From DATBDN01 sp963715995 (GTDB lineage Bacteria > Actinomycetota > Thermoleophilia > Solirubrobacterales > Thermoleophilaceae): DNA of 64,000 nt. The translations under genes were made by a program, and so were the position numbers. The stretch is taken from contig OY970283.1 of the NCBI GenBank assembly GCA_963715995.1, positions 1,550,001-1,614,000 on the forward strand, read 5' to 3'. The notes below the pieces were generated by a model. The model had not been told where the DNA came from and did no database searches. It worked only from the letters and a program-made list of their open reading frames with translations. Within the stretch, counting starts at the first letter, position 1, and each line of letters starts with the position of its first letter. This document shows, piece by piece, positions 26,549-36,686 of this stretch.

Positions 26549-29447
26549 ATGGACCGCATTGGAAAGCTGCTTGTCACAACTGCGCTCGCGCTCGGCCTGA
26601 TCGCGCCGTCGGCGCACGCCGCGTTCGGCGTGCAGAGCTTCGACGCCGACGTGTTCGCGGACTCGTCCCAGACGACCGTGCAGACGCAGGCCGGGTCGAC
26701 GCCGTACACGGGCGTGACCGACTTCAAGTTCAACACGGTCGCCCTGACCGGTTCGCCCGACGGCAACGTCAAGGACATCCGCGTCGACCTGCCGCCGGGC
26801 TTGATCTTCGAACCCGGAGGCGACGGCGAAGTGCTCCGACGCCAACTTCTCGGCCCAGACGTGCCCAGCCGACACGCAGATCGGCACCGAGGACCTGACG
26901 GTCGGGACCACGCTCTTACCGATCCCGATGTCGGCGGACGTCTACAACCTGAACCCGCAGCCCGGCCAGGTCTCGCGCTTCGGCTTCAACACGACGCTCG
27001 GCCCCACCTACATCATCGGCGGCGTCGCCGACACCAGCGACTACCACCTCTTCTTCACGATCAGCGACGTCCCGCAGATCGCGAACATCCTCGAGTCGAA
27101 GCTCACGTTCTTCGGCAACCCCGGTGACCCGGCCTGGGCGACGGGCGCGAACCCGGCGCCGTTCATCCGGCTGCCCTCGGTCTGCGCCGGTCCGCAGACC
27201 ACCACGCTCACCGTCACCTCCTACGCCGACGAGACACCGCCGCCGACAACGGACACGACCGCCACCGGCGCGACCGGCTGCGATCAGGTCCCGTTCACGC
27301 CCACGGTCGCGGTCACTCCCAGCACGACGCAGCGCGACACGCCGACGGGCGTGAAGGTGAACGTCGGCGTCCCGTGGGTGACCGACCCGACCGCGCTCGC
27401 CCAGTCGCACGTGAAGACGACCGCGGTGGTGCTGCCGCCCGGCATGACGATCAACCCGGGTGCGGCGAACGGGCTCGAGTCGTGCACCGACGACCAATTC
27501 GGCCGCGGTACGCACAACCCGATCGCCTGCCCGGCGGCGTCGAAGGTCGGCACCGCGCAGATCACCTCGCCGAACCTGTCGGCGCCGCTGACCGGCTCGG
27601 TCTTCCTCGGCAAGCCGCTCGCGGGCAACCCGTACCGGCTGTTCGTGGTGGTCGAGGGCTTCGGCCTGTCGATCCGCCTCGAGGGCAAGGTCGCTCCCGA
27701 CCCGAACACCGGTCAGCTCACGACCACCTTCGCCGACACCCCGCAGGTCCCGTTCACCGACTTCGAGCTGAACCTGGGCGGCGGGCCCAACGCCACGATT
27801 GCCAACCCGCTGGCGTGTGGCGCCGCCGCCACCACCAGTGCGATCACCCCGTACTCGGGGAACCCGGACGCCACCCCGGGCTCGAGCTTCAACGTCGACC
27901 TCGACGGCGCGGGCGGCGCATGCCCGCCGACGCCGTTCCAGCTCGGCTTCAGCGCGGGCACCTCGGACCTGACGGCTGGTGCGTTCTCACCGTTCTCCTT
28001 GAACATCACGCGCGACGACGGCCAGCAGTACCTCAGCGGGCTCACGCTGACGCAGCCGCCCGGCCTGCTCGGGCTGCTCAAGAGCGTGCCGCTCTGCGAC
28101 GACGCGAGCGCGGCCGCGGGCACCTGCCCCGAGGAGAGCCGTGTCGGCACCTCGACCGTGTCGTCGGGCGCCGGCTCGGCGCCGTTCTCGCTGTCGGGCC
28201 CGGTGTACCTGAGCGGCCCCTACGGCGGCGGCCCGTTCGGCCTGGTGATCGCAATCCGCGCGCTGGCCGGCCCGTTCGACCTCGGCACGGTGGTGGTGCG
28301 CGCGGCGATCAAGGTCGACCCGTCCGACTCGCACCTGACGATCGACACGCCGTCGCTGCCGACGATCCTCCAGGGCATCCCGCTGCGGCTGCGCAACGTC
28401 AACGTGACGATTGACCGGCCCGGGTTCATCTTCAACCCGTCCAGTTGCGGCGCGCTCACGATCAACGCCACGCTCAAGTCGACCGACGGCGCGACGCAGG
28501 ACGTGTCGAGCCCGTTCCAGGCGACCGGCTGCGACGCGCTGCCGTATGCGCCGACGATGACCGTCACGGGGACTCCCACGAAGAAGGGCAGGCCGGCCGG
28601 GCTGACCGTGAACCTCTCGCAGGCGCCTGGCGAGGCGAATACGAAGTCGGTGTCCGTGCACCTCCCACCGCAGCTCGCGGCCAACTTCCCGACCCTTCAG
28701 AACGCCTGCCCGCCGGCCACGTTCCAGGCCGATCCGAAGAGCTGTGCCACCGGCTCCAAGGTGGGCTCGGTCACGGCAGCGACGCCGCTGCTCGACCAGC
28801 CGCTGGGGGGCACGGTCTACCTCGAGTCGCACGTCGCGGGCCAGCTGCCCACGCTCGAGGCGGTGCTGGAAGGCTCGGGCATCTCGGTCGATCTGAGCGG
28901 CACCATCGCGCTCGGCAAGGGCATCACCTCGACGTTCGCCACGGTTCCGGACGTGCCGATCACGTCGTTCACGCTGACACTGCCCGCGACGCCGAACCCG
29001 GCGCTTGCGGCGAACACCGACCTGTGCTCGGTGCCGCTTCCCTTCGACGCCACGATCCTCGGCCAGAACGGCAAGCAGGTGGGTGTCAAGTCAACCGTCG
29101 GGATCCCGGGCTGCGGCGTCGCGATCCGCACGGTCAAGATGGCGCGCCGGAGCGCCGTGATCGGCATCCGCGTGCCGGCCAAGGGAACGGTCAAGCTCAG
29201 CGGCAAGGGCCTGCGCGGGGCCAAGCGGCAGACGCTCAAGGCCGCAGGCAACTACAAGGTGCGCGTGCGGCTGACGAAGGCGGGCACGAAGGCGCTGAAG
29301 AAGGCGCTGAAGGCGAAGAAGAAGAGCAAGCGCAAGTTCACGTCGAAGCTCACGGTGGCCTTCACGCCGGCCAAGGGAGTGACCGCGGGCGGCGCGGCCG
29401 TGAAGAGCTCGCGGGCGACCAAGAAGCTGACTTTCAAGAAGCGCTGA
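26549..29447 (+). CDS. secreted modular protein, long paralogue, one frameshift
   Basis: About 965 residues once repaired; paralogue of the preceding gene. ATG 26549 is preferred to TTG 26540 because AGGGGAGGG stands 9 bases before it. Signal peptide: MDRIGKLLVTTALALGLIAP...AHAAFG. Four cysteine-bearing modules follow; the first and last match the short paralogue, while two central ones (GCDQVPFTPTVAV...; CPPTPFQLGFSAG...) are extra. The tail is very basic (KALKKALKAKKKSKRKFTSK, ending KKLTFKKR). An extra T near 26806 breaks the frame: GLIFEPGGD versus the expected GLISNPEATAKCSDANF, which the paralogue (GLISNPQATPKC) confirms. Secreted or surface-bound; function unknown. Confidence 0.75.
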
Positions 29448-29459
29448 CCCGCACCCGGG

Positions 29460-29465
29460 TAGGGT
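29460..29465 (+). promoter_or_regulatory. leaderless -10 hexamer TAGGGT
   Basis: TAGGGT ends 8 bases before the ATG at 29474; gap CCCGCTCC lacks a ribosome-binding site. Confidence 0.5.
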
Positions 29466-29473
29466 CCCGCTCC

Positions 29474-30139
29474 ATGACGGAACTCGCGCCTGGCGTGCAC
29501 CTCCTCTGCGGCTTTCCCAAGTACGGGATCAACTGGTTTCTCGCCGAGGACGTGCTGATCGATGCCGGCGGCAAGCCCGACCGCCGCCGCATCCTCAAGC
29601 AGCTGCGCGGGCACGACGTGAAGGCGCACGCGCTCACGCATGCCCACCCGGACCACCAGGGGTCGAGTCACGCGGTGTGCAGCGAGCTCCAGATCCCGTT
29701 CTGGGTCGGCGCGAACGACGCCGACGCGGCGGAGAACCCCGAGCTGATCGGCCAGCGCCAGCCCGACCGCTGGCTCGCGAAGCTGATGCAGCGCATCTTC
29801 GCCGGGCCTGGGCACAAGGTCGACCGCACGCTGCGCGAGGGCGACGAGGTGGCGGGCTTCCAGGTGCTCGACACGCCCGGGCACTCGGCCGGGCACGTGT
29901 CGTTCTGGCGCGAGTCGGACCGCGTGCTGATCGCGGGCGACGTGGTCAACTCGATGCACCCGTTCACGATGGTGCGCGGCCTGCGCGAGCCGCTCGAGGT
30001 CTTCACTCCCGACGTGGCGCAGAACCGCAAGTCGATCAAACGGCTCGCCGAGCTCGAGCCGGCGCTGCTGCTGGTAGGACACGGGCCGCCGGTGCGCGAC
30101 CCGCAGAAGCTGCAGGACCTGGCCGCGAGCCTGCCGTAG
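29474..30139 (+). CDS. MBL-fold metallo-hydrolase
   Basis: 221 residues, cytoplasmic, probably two-metal hydrolase. Metal ligands seen: THAHPDHQG (H-x-H-x-D-H), TPGHSAGHVSF (third His), LIAGDVVNS (bridging Asp) and VGHGPPV (last His). The gene starts at ATG 29474, where MTELAPGVHLLCGFPKYGINWFL is the usual family opening; longer starts would run back through the secreted protein gene. Substrate unknown (glyoxalase II-like and other thioesterases share these motifs). Its TAG stop is part of the -10-like hexamer of valS. Confidence 0.85.
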   Translation: MTELAPGVHLLCGFPKYGINWFLAEDVLIDAGGKPDRRRILKQLRGHDVKAHALTHAHPDHQGSSHAVCSELQIPFWVGANDADAAENPELIGQRQPDRWLAKLMQRIFAGPGHKVDRTLREGDEVAGFQVLDTPGHSAGHVSFWRESDRVLIAGDVVNSMHPFTMVRGLREPLEVFTPDVAQNRKSIKRLAELEPALLLVGHGPPVRDPQKLQDLAASLP

Positions 30140-30142
30140 CCT
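30137..30142 (+). promoter_or_regulatory. leaderless -10 hexamer TAGCCT
   Basis: TAGCCT ends 8 bases before the valS ATG; its first three bases are the stop codon of the upstream gene. Confidence 0.5.
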
Positions 30143-30150
30143 GAGGCTCC

Positions 30151-32727
30151 ATGCCGGCCGACCGCCTCGAAGGCCTACGCGAACGCACGCGCTACGTCCC
30201 ACACGACGTCGAGCCGCGCGTGTTCGAGCGCTGGCAGCAGGCGGGCATCTTCCACCCCGAGCCCGAGGGCACGGGCGCCGAGAACTACTCGATCGCGATC
30301 CCGCCGCCCAACGTGACGGGCGCCCTGCACATGGGCCATGCGCTGAACGGGTCGATCCAGGACGTGCTGATCCGGCGTTCGCGGATGCGCGGCGTGCGCA
30401 CGAAATGGATCTTCGGGACCGATCACGCGGGCATAGCCACGCAGGTCAAGGTCGAGCAGCAGCTTGCCGAGCAGGGCAAGTCGAAGCACGACCTCGGGCG
30501 TGACGCGTTCATCGCGCAGGTGTGGGAGTGGCGCGCGAAGTACGGCTCCACGATCGTCGAGCAGTTCAAGCGGCTGGGCTGCTCGTGCGACTACGAGGAC
30601 GAGCGCTTCACGATGGACGATGCCTATGCGCGCGCGGTCGCGCACGTGTTCGTCGCGCTCTACGAGAAGGGCCTGATCTACCGCGACAACTACATGGTCA
30701 ACTGGGACCCCGGCACGCGCTCGGCGATCTCGGACCTGGAGGTGGAGCAGCGGCGGGTCGAGGACAAGCTGTTTTCGATCGACTACCCGCTGGAGTCGGG
30801 TTCGGGCTCGATCACGATCGCGACGGTGCGGCCGGAGACGCTGCTGGCCGACACGGCGATCGCGGTCAACCCGGGCGACGACCGCTACGCGCGCCTGATC
30901 GGCGAGGCCGCGATCCTGCCGATCGTGGGCCGGCGCCTGGCGATCATCGCCGAGGACTACGTCGACCCGGAGTTCGGCACGGGCGCGCTGAAGATCACGC
31001 CCGGGCACGACCCGAACGACTTCGAGATCGGGCGCCGCCACGGGCTCGAGGAGATAACGGTCATCGGCGAGGACGGGCGCATGACCGAGGCCGCCGGAGA
31101 GTTCGCGGGCATGGAGGTCGAGGACGCGCGGCTGGCGGTGGTGGCGCGCCTCAAGCAGGACGGGCTCATCTCCGAGGTCGAGCCCTACTCGCACGACGTG
31201 CCGCACTCGCACCGCTCCGGTCGCCGCATCGAGCCGCTGATCTCGCTCCAGTGGTTCTGCAACATGAACGAGCTGGCCAAGCCGGCGATCGAGGTGGTGC
31301 GCTCGGGCCACGTGCGCTTCCACCCGGAGAAGCCGTGGACCGACGTCTACCTCGGCTGGCTCGAGAACATCCGGCCGTGGTGCGTGTCGCGCCAGCTCTG
31401 GTGGGGCCACCGGATACCGGTCTTCTACTGCGACAACGGCCACTCGACGGCCAGCGTCGAGCGAATCGAGTCGTGCCCGGAGTGCTCGCAGCCCGTGCAC
31501 CAGGACGAGGACGTGCTCGACACCTGGTTCAGCTCCGGGCTGTGGCCGTTCGCCACGCTCGGCTGGCCGGAGCAGACCGACGAGCTGCGCGCGTTCTACC
31601 CGACCGACGCGCTGGTGACGGCGCGCGACATCATCTTCCTCTGGGTGGCGCGCATGGTCATGCTGGGCATCGAGTTCACCGGCGAGGTCCCGTTCACGGA
31701 CGTGCCGATCACTTCGGTCATCCAGGCGCCCGACGGCCGCCGCATGTCGAAGTCGCTCGGCACGGGCATCGACCCGCTGGACGAGATCGCGGCCCACGGC
31801 GCCGACGCCGTCCGCTTCGGCCTGCTCGCGATGGCCTCGACCCAGGACGTCCGCTACTCGGCCCAGCGCGTGAAGCAGGGCGAGGACCTGACGAACAAGC
31901 TGTGGAACGCGAGCCGCCTGATCCTGACGAACGTACCCCAGAACGAGGGTCTGTCAGACCTTGGATCTGGGGGTGCCTTGCACGTCGAGGATCGCTGGAT
32001 CGTGTCCGCGATGGAGCGACACACTGCGCGCGCCAACAAGCTGATCGACGAGTACCGGCTCTCGGCGGCGGCGCTCGAGCTCTACGACGCGTTCTGGACC
32101 GACGTCTGCGACTGGTACCTGGAGCTCGTCAAGCCACGCCTGTACGACGGTGACGTCGAGGCGTCGGCCACGCTCGTGCGGGTGCTCGAGCGCTCGCTGA
32201 TGCTGCTGCACCCGTTCATGCCGCACGTGACCGAGGAGATCTGGTCCTACATGCCCGGCGAGCGCGGGCTGCTGGCTGTTGAGCCCTGGCCCGACGCCGA
32301 CGAGTCGCTCTACGACGCCCAGGCGGAGGCCGAGCTCGAGCGCGTGCGCGAGACGGTGGTCGCGATCCGGCGCCTGCGCGATCTCGCCGGCGTCAAGCCG
32401 GGCCTGCGGCTGCCTGCGGCCGTCGACCTCGACGACGCGCTGGCCGCGCACGTGGTCAACCTCGCGCGGCTGGAGCAGTCGGCGAACGGCGGTGAGCCGA
32501 TCGCGACGATCGGCAGCGTGCGCATCCTCGCGTCGGCGGATGTGGACGCGGATGCGTTCGCCGCACGCGTGAGCGCCCGGCGCGACGAGCTGCGGCGCGA
32601 GGTCGAGCGCGGCGAGAAGAAGCTCGCCAACAAGGGCTTCGTCGACAAGGCGCCGGCCGAGGTCGTCCAGGAGGAGCGCGACAAGCTCGACGCCTACAAG
32701 CGCGAGCTGGAGAGCCTGGGCGGATGA
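30151..32727 (+). CDS. valS: valyl-tRNA synthetase
   Basis: 858-residue class I synthetase charging tRNA-Val. Seen: the HIGH-type PPPNVTGALHMGHALNGS (about 50-67), connective/editing domain with WDPGTRSAISDLEVE, the synthesis-site LDTWFSSGLWPF, and the KMSKS loop as GRRMSKSLGTGIDP (first Lys replaced by Arg). After the anticodon-binding domain a C-terminal coiled coil closes the protein (RRDELRREVERGEKKLANKGF), typical of ValRS and absent from IleRS. Full length. The stop overlaps the folC ATG (ATGA), so the two are coupled. Confidence 0.97.
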   Translation: MPADRLEGLRERTRYVPHDVEPRVFERWQQAGIFHPEPEGTGAENYSIAIPPPNVTGALHMGHALNGSIQDVLIRRSRMRGVRTKWIFGTDHAGIATQVKVEQQLAEQGKSKHDLGRDAFIAQVWEWRAKYGSTIVEQFKRLGCSCDYEDERFTMDDAYARAVAHVFVALYEKGLIYRDNYMVNWDPGTRSAISDLEVEQRRVEDKLFSIDYPLESGSGSITIATVRPETLLADTAIAVNPGDDRYARLIGEAAILPIVGRRLAIIAEDYVDPEFGTGALKITPGHDPNDFEIGRRHGLEEITVIGEDGRMTEAAGEFAGMEVEDARLAVVARLKQDGLISEVEPYSHDVPHSHRSGRRIEPLISLQWFCNMNELAKPAIEVVRSGHVRFHPEKPWTDVYLGWLENIRPWCVSRQLWWGHRIPVFYCDNGHSTASVERIESCPECSQPVHQDEDVLDTWFSSGLWPFATLGWPEQTDELRAFYPTDALVTARDIIFLWVARMVMLGIEFTGEVPFTDVPITSVIQAPDGRRMSKSLGTGIDPLDEIAAHGADAVRFGLLAMASTQDVRYSAQRVKQGEDLTNKLWNASRLILTNVPQNEGLSDLGSGGALHVEDRWIVSAMERHTARANKLIDEYRLSAAALELYDAFWTDVCDWYLELVKPRLYDGDVEASATLVRVLERSLMLLHPFMPHVTEEIWSYMPGERGLLAVEPWPDADESLYDAQAEAELERVRETVVAIRRLRDLAGVKPGLRLPAAVDLDDALAAHVVNLARLEQSANGGEPIATIGSVRILASADVDADAFAARVSARRDELRREVERGEKKLANKGFVDKAPAEVVQEERDKLDAYKRELESLGG

Positions 32728-33956
32728 ACCTGCGCCAGGCCGAGGACTACCTGCTCGGCCTCGAGCTGTTCGGGATGCGCTTCGGGCTCGACCGCATGCA
32801 CAAGCTCATGACGGTGCTCGGGATGCCGCAGCGGCGCTTCGCCTCGATCCACGTGGTCGGCACGAACGGCAAGTCGTCGACCACGCGCATGACCGCAGCC
32901 ATCCTGGAGCGCCACGGCCTGCGCACCGGCATCTACACCTCCCCGCACCTGCGCGGCTTCCCCGAGCGGATCGAGGTCGGCGGCCGCCCGCTGGCCGACG
33001 GCGAGTTCGCCGAGGCGGTCGCCCGCGCCGCGCACGCGGCCGAGCTGGTCGACCGCACGCTGCCCGACGGCGACGAGGTGACCCAGTTCGAGGCGCTCAC
33101 CGCCGCCGCGTTCCACGCGCTGGCGGCCGCGGGCGTCGAGGTGGCGGTCATCGAGGCGGGCCTGGGCGGCCGCTACGACGCGACGAACGTGATCCCGTCG
33201 AAGGTGCAGGTGCTCACGAGCGTCGGGCTCGACCACACGCGCTGGCTGGGGGAGACGATCCCCGAGATCGCGGCGGAGAAGCTGGCCGTGGTGCGCGACC
33301 ACGCCACGCTCGTCATCCCGCCCGACCTGGCGCCCGAAGCTGTGCCGGTGGCCGAGGAGGTGGCGCGCGAGAAGCACGCCACGATCGTGCGGGCCGCCCG
33401 CGACGTAGGAGTGCCGCTGGCGGCGCGCGGCAGCTTCCAGCGGCGCAACTTCGCGCTGGCGGCGGCCACTGCCGAGGCCTTTCTGGAGCACCCGCTCGAC
33501 CCCGCAGCCGTCGAGCAGGCCGCTGCGGCGGTGCTCGTCGCAGGACGGATGGAGGTCGTGGACGAGGATCCGATGGTCATCCTCGATGGCGCCCACAACG
33601 GTGCCGGCATGGCCGCGCTGGCCGACGCGCTGCCCGAGGTGATCGGCGATCGCGCGCTCACCGTCGTGCTGTCGATCCTTGACGACAAGGACGCGCGCGC
33701 CATGCTTGCAGCGTTGCTGCCACTTGCCGAGAACGTGGTCTTCACCCGCACGTCGAACCCGCGCGCGCTGCCGCCCGGGACGCTCGCGCACGTGGCCGAG
33801 CGCCCGGACGCCGTGACCGTGGGTGATCCGAAGGCGGCGCTGGATCGCGCGCGCGAGCTCGCCGGCCCGCATGGAGCCGTGCTAGCGACCGGCTCGATCT
33901 ACCTGATTGCCGACCTGGTGCGGGAGCCCGGCCAGGCGCGGATCTCGATGATCTGA
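32724..33956 (+). CDS. folC: folylpolyglutamate synthase / dihydrofolate synthase
   Basis: 410 residues. Adds glutamate to dihydropteroate or folates, using ATP. Seen: N-terminal AEDYLLGLELFGMRFGLDRM, the P-loop VVGTNGKSSTTRM (about 48-60), the folate-site SPHLRGFPERI, EAGLGGRYDATNV with metal ligands, and the C-terminal ligase domain DGAHNGAGMAAL. Overlaps valS by four bases and shares its stop's last base with the ATG of a 38-residue membrane peptide. valS-folC is a common bacterial pairing. Confidence 0.95.
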   Translation: MNLRQAEDYLLGLELFGMRFGLDRMHKLMTVLGMPQRRFASIHVVGTNGKSSTTRMTAAILERHGLRTGIYTSPHLRGFPERIEVGGRPLADGEFAEAVARAAHAAELVDRTLPDGDEVTQFEALTAAAFHALAAAGVEVAVIEAGLGGRYDATNVIPSKVQVLTSVGLDHTRWLGETIPEIAAEKLAVVRDHATLVIPPDLAPEAVPVAEEVAREKHATIVRAARDVGVPLAARGSFQRRNFALAAATAEAFLEHPLDPAAVEQAAAAVLVAGRMEVVDEDPMVILDGAHNGAGMAALADALPEVIGDRALTVVLSILDDKDARAMLAALLPLAENVVFTRTSNPRALPPGTLAHVAERPDAVTVGDPKAALDRARELAGPHGAVLATGSIYLIADLVREPGQARISMI

Positions 33957-34072
33957 TGCACGACGACGGCCCCAACTTCCTCGCCATGATCGCGCTCGTC
34001 GCCGTGGTCGTGGCCACGGTGATCTTGGTCTTCTTCGGTTTTGGGTACCTACTGGGGAAGATCTTCCTGTAG
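33956..34072 (+). CDS. 38-residue single-pass membrane peptide
   Basis: A small open frame starting at the A of the folC stop (TGATG). It encodes MHDDGPNFLAMIALVAVV and on through one long hydrophobic segment (about residues 8-34) rich in Val and Phe, with a Lys near the C-terminus; stop at 34070-34072. The one-base overlap means its translation would be coupled to folC. No homology can be claimed. The tidy helix, the coupled start, and the promoter for the next gene beginning right after it support it being real. Confidence 0.5.
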   Translation: MHDDGPNFLAMIALVAVVVATVILVFFGFGYLLGKIFL

Positions 34073-34082
34073 GCCAGCCACC

Positions 34083-34088
34083 TAGACT
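34083..34088 (+). promoter_or_regulatory. leaderless -10 hexamer TAGACT
   Basis: TAGACT ends 9 bases before the ATG at 34098; gap CGCCCGCCA. Confidence 0.5.
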
Positions 34089-34097
34089 CGCCCGCCA

Positions 34098-34571
34098 ATG
34101 CTCGTAGTAGCCATATTCGGGATCACGAACGACGCGCTGAACCTGGCGGTCAACCTGCTGCTGCTGTTCCTCGTCGTGATCTGGCTCGCGCTGGTCTGGT
34201 GGACCTACGCCGACGCCCGCCGCCGCATCGACGATCCGATGCTCGTCGGAACCGCGACGGTCGCCTCGCTGTTCCCGTTCGTCGGCACGATCGTCTACCT
34301 GATCGTGCGCCCGCCCGAGTACCTCGAGGACGTGCGCGAGCGTCAGCTCGAGATCGCGGCCGCGGAGGCGCGGCTGGCACAGATCGGCGCGCTCACCTGC
34401 CCGTACTGCGAGGGCGACATCGAACGCACCTTCCTCGTCTGCCCGCACTGCATGCGCAAGCTGAAGGACCCATGCCAGAGCTGCGGCCGCCCGCTCGACC
34501 CGCGCTGGACGGTCTGCCCGTACTGCGAGGCGCCGGTCACGGCGTCCCCGCGGCGCGCAGCGGTCAGCTAG
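34098..34571 (+). CDS. membrane protein with double zinc ribbon
   Basis: 157 residues, function unknown. Two hydrophobic segments (about residues 12-34 and 51-73) are followed by an acidic helix (EYLEDVRERQLEIAAAEARLAQ) and a cytoplasmic double zinc ribbon with four CxxC knuckles: CPYC, CPHC, CQSC and CPYC (about residues 98-150). Such tails bind zinc structurally and often mediate protein contacts. Starts at ATG 34098, apparently leaderless. Lies between folC and ndk. Confidence 0.75.
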   Translation: MLVVAIFGITNDALNLAVNLLLLFLVVIWLALVWWTYADARRRIDDPMLVGTATVASLFPFVGTIVYLIVRPPEYLEDVRERQLEIAAAEARLAQIGALTCPYCEGDIERTFLVCPHCMRKLKDPCQSCGRPLDPRWTVCPYCEAPVTASPRRAAVS

Positions 34572-34588
34572 CGAGCGCCGCGGGCGGC

Positions 34589-34594
34589 TAGCCT
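34589..34594 (+). promoter_or_regulatory. leaderless -10 hexamer TAGCCT
   Basis: TAGCCT ends 10 bases before the ndk ATG; gap GCCGCCACCT. Confidence 0.5.
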
Positions 34595-34604
34595 GCCGCC
34601 ACCT

Positions 34605-35009
34605 ATGGACCGAACTCTCATCCTCGTAAAGCCGGACGCGTTCGCGCGCGGCCTCACCGGCGAGATCATCGCCCGCTTCGAGCGCAAGGGCCTGCGCATC
34701 GTGGCGCTCAAGCACATGCAGATGGACCGCGAGCTCGCGCAGCAGCACTACGCCGAGCACGACGGCAAGCCGTTCTTCGGCGAGCTCGTCGAGTTCATCA
34801 CCAGCGGCCCGCTCGTGGCGATGGTGCTCGAGGGGCACGAGGCCGTCGTGGCCGCGCGCCAGGTGATCGGGGCCACGAACCCGCTCGAGGCGAACACCGG
34901 CTCGATCCGCGGCGACTACGCGCTCGAGGTCGGCCAGAACATGGTTCACGGCTCGGACTCGAACGAGTCCGCCGCGCGCGAGGCAGCGCTGTTCTTCCCG
35001 CAAGGCTGA
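34605..35009 (+). CDS. ndk: nucleoside diphosphate kinase
   Basis: 134 residues, full length for the family. Transfers the gamma-phosphate of NTPs to NDPs through a phosphohistidine. Seen: RTLILVKPDAFARGLTGEII at the N-terminus, GATNPLEANTGSIRGDYAL (about 89-107) and the active His115 in QNMVHGSDSNESA. Apparently leaderless. The stop TGA overlaps the CTG that seems to start maf. Confidence 0.97.
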   Translation: MDRTLILVKPDAFARGLTGEIIARFERKGLRIVALKHMQMDRELAQQHYAEHDGKPFFGELVEFITSGPLVAMVLEGHEAVVAARQVIGATNPLEANTGSIRGDYALEVGQNMVHGSDSNESAAREAALFFPQG

Positions 35010-35537
35010 CGCTCGCCTCCGCCTCGCCGCAGCGGCGGGCGATCCTCGAGCAGCTCGGGATCGAGTTCACGGTCGAGCCGGCCGACGTCGAGGAGCTGAC
35101 CGAGGGCGATCCGCGCGAGCTCGTGCTCGAAGAACGCGCTGCGCAAGGCGCGGGCGGTCGCGGGCGAGCTGGTGCTGGCCTGCGACACCGAGGTGAACGT
35201 CGACGGGCGCGTGTTCGGCAAGCCGGCCGATGCCGAGGAGGCTGTGGCCATGCTCACAGTCCTCGCCGGGCGCGACCACGAGGTGCTTGGCGGGATCGTT
35301 CTGCGCCGCGGTCAGAGCGAGGCGACAGCCGTTGCCTCGACAACGGTCCGATTCCGGACGCTGGAAGCGGATGAGATAGCCGAATACGTGGCCACGGGGG
35401 AGTGGCAGGGCCGCGCCGGGGGCTACGCGATCCAGGGCCGCGGGGCCGCGCTGGTCGAGCGGATCGAGGGCGATTTCTGGAACGTGGTGGGCCTTCCGGT
35501 GCCCGAGCTCGTGCACCTGCTCAAAACCCCCTGCTAG
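35006..35537 (+). CDS. Maf-family nucleotide pyrophosphatase, one frameshift
   Basis: Cytoplasmic hydrolase of non-canonical or excess NTPs. The frame opens LTLASASPQRRAILEQLGI, the Maf signature. No ATG/GTG is well placed, so either CTG 35006 (overlapping the ndk stop) or an upstream codon starts it. An extra A near 35130 (LVLEERAA instead of LVLENALRKARAV) shifts the frame; afterwards CDTEVNVDGRVFGKPAD, GEWQGRAGGYAIQGRGA and FWNVVGLPVPEL restore the family C-terminus. About 176 residues when repaired. The indel sits in ordinary sequence with no slippery heptamer, so a read error is likely. Confidence 0.8.
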
Positions 35538-35562
35538 CGTCCTTTTTTGGAGTCAGCGGGGG
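35527..35562 (+). terminator. hairpin with a T-tract in the loop, before mreB
   Basis: CCCCC(t)GCT (35527-35535) can pair with AGC-GGGGG (35555-35562); the loop contains TCC-TTTTTT-GGA. It spans the maf stop codon. Possible terminator separating maf from mreB; weak support. Confidence 0.3.
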
Positions 35563-35600
35563 CCCGCAACCGCGTGTGCAGAGCTCTGCCGCGGCTTCTC

Positions 35601-35606
35601 TAGTCT
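35601..35606 (+). promoter_or_regulatory. -10 hexamer TAGTCT
   Basis: TAGTCT ends 13 bases before the mreB ATG; CTCCTCCTG in the gap is not a ribosome-binding site. Confidence 0.4.
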
Positions 35607-35619
35607 GCGCTCCTCCTGT

Positions 35620-36669
<1,050 letters not shown>

Positions 36670-36686
36670 CACGAGGACACCTGGCG

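Noticed and set aside
26800..26815. Programmed frameshift in the long secreted protein (and in maf, the ABC ATPase and comEC).
   Set aside because: No slippery heptamer or downstream structure at the sites; the paralogue shows a normal frame at the same place.
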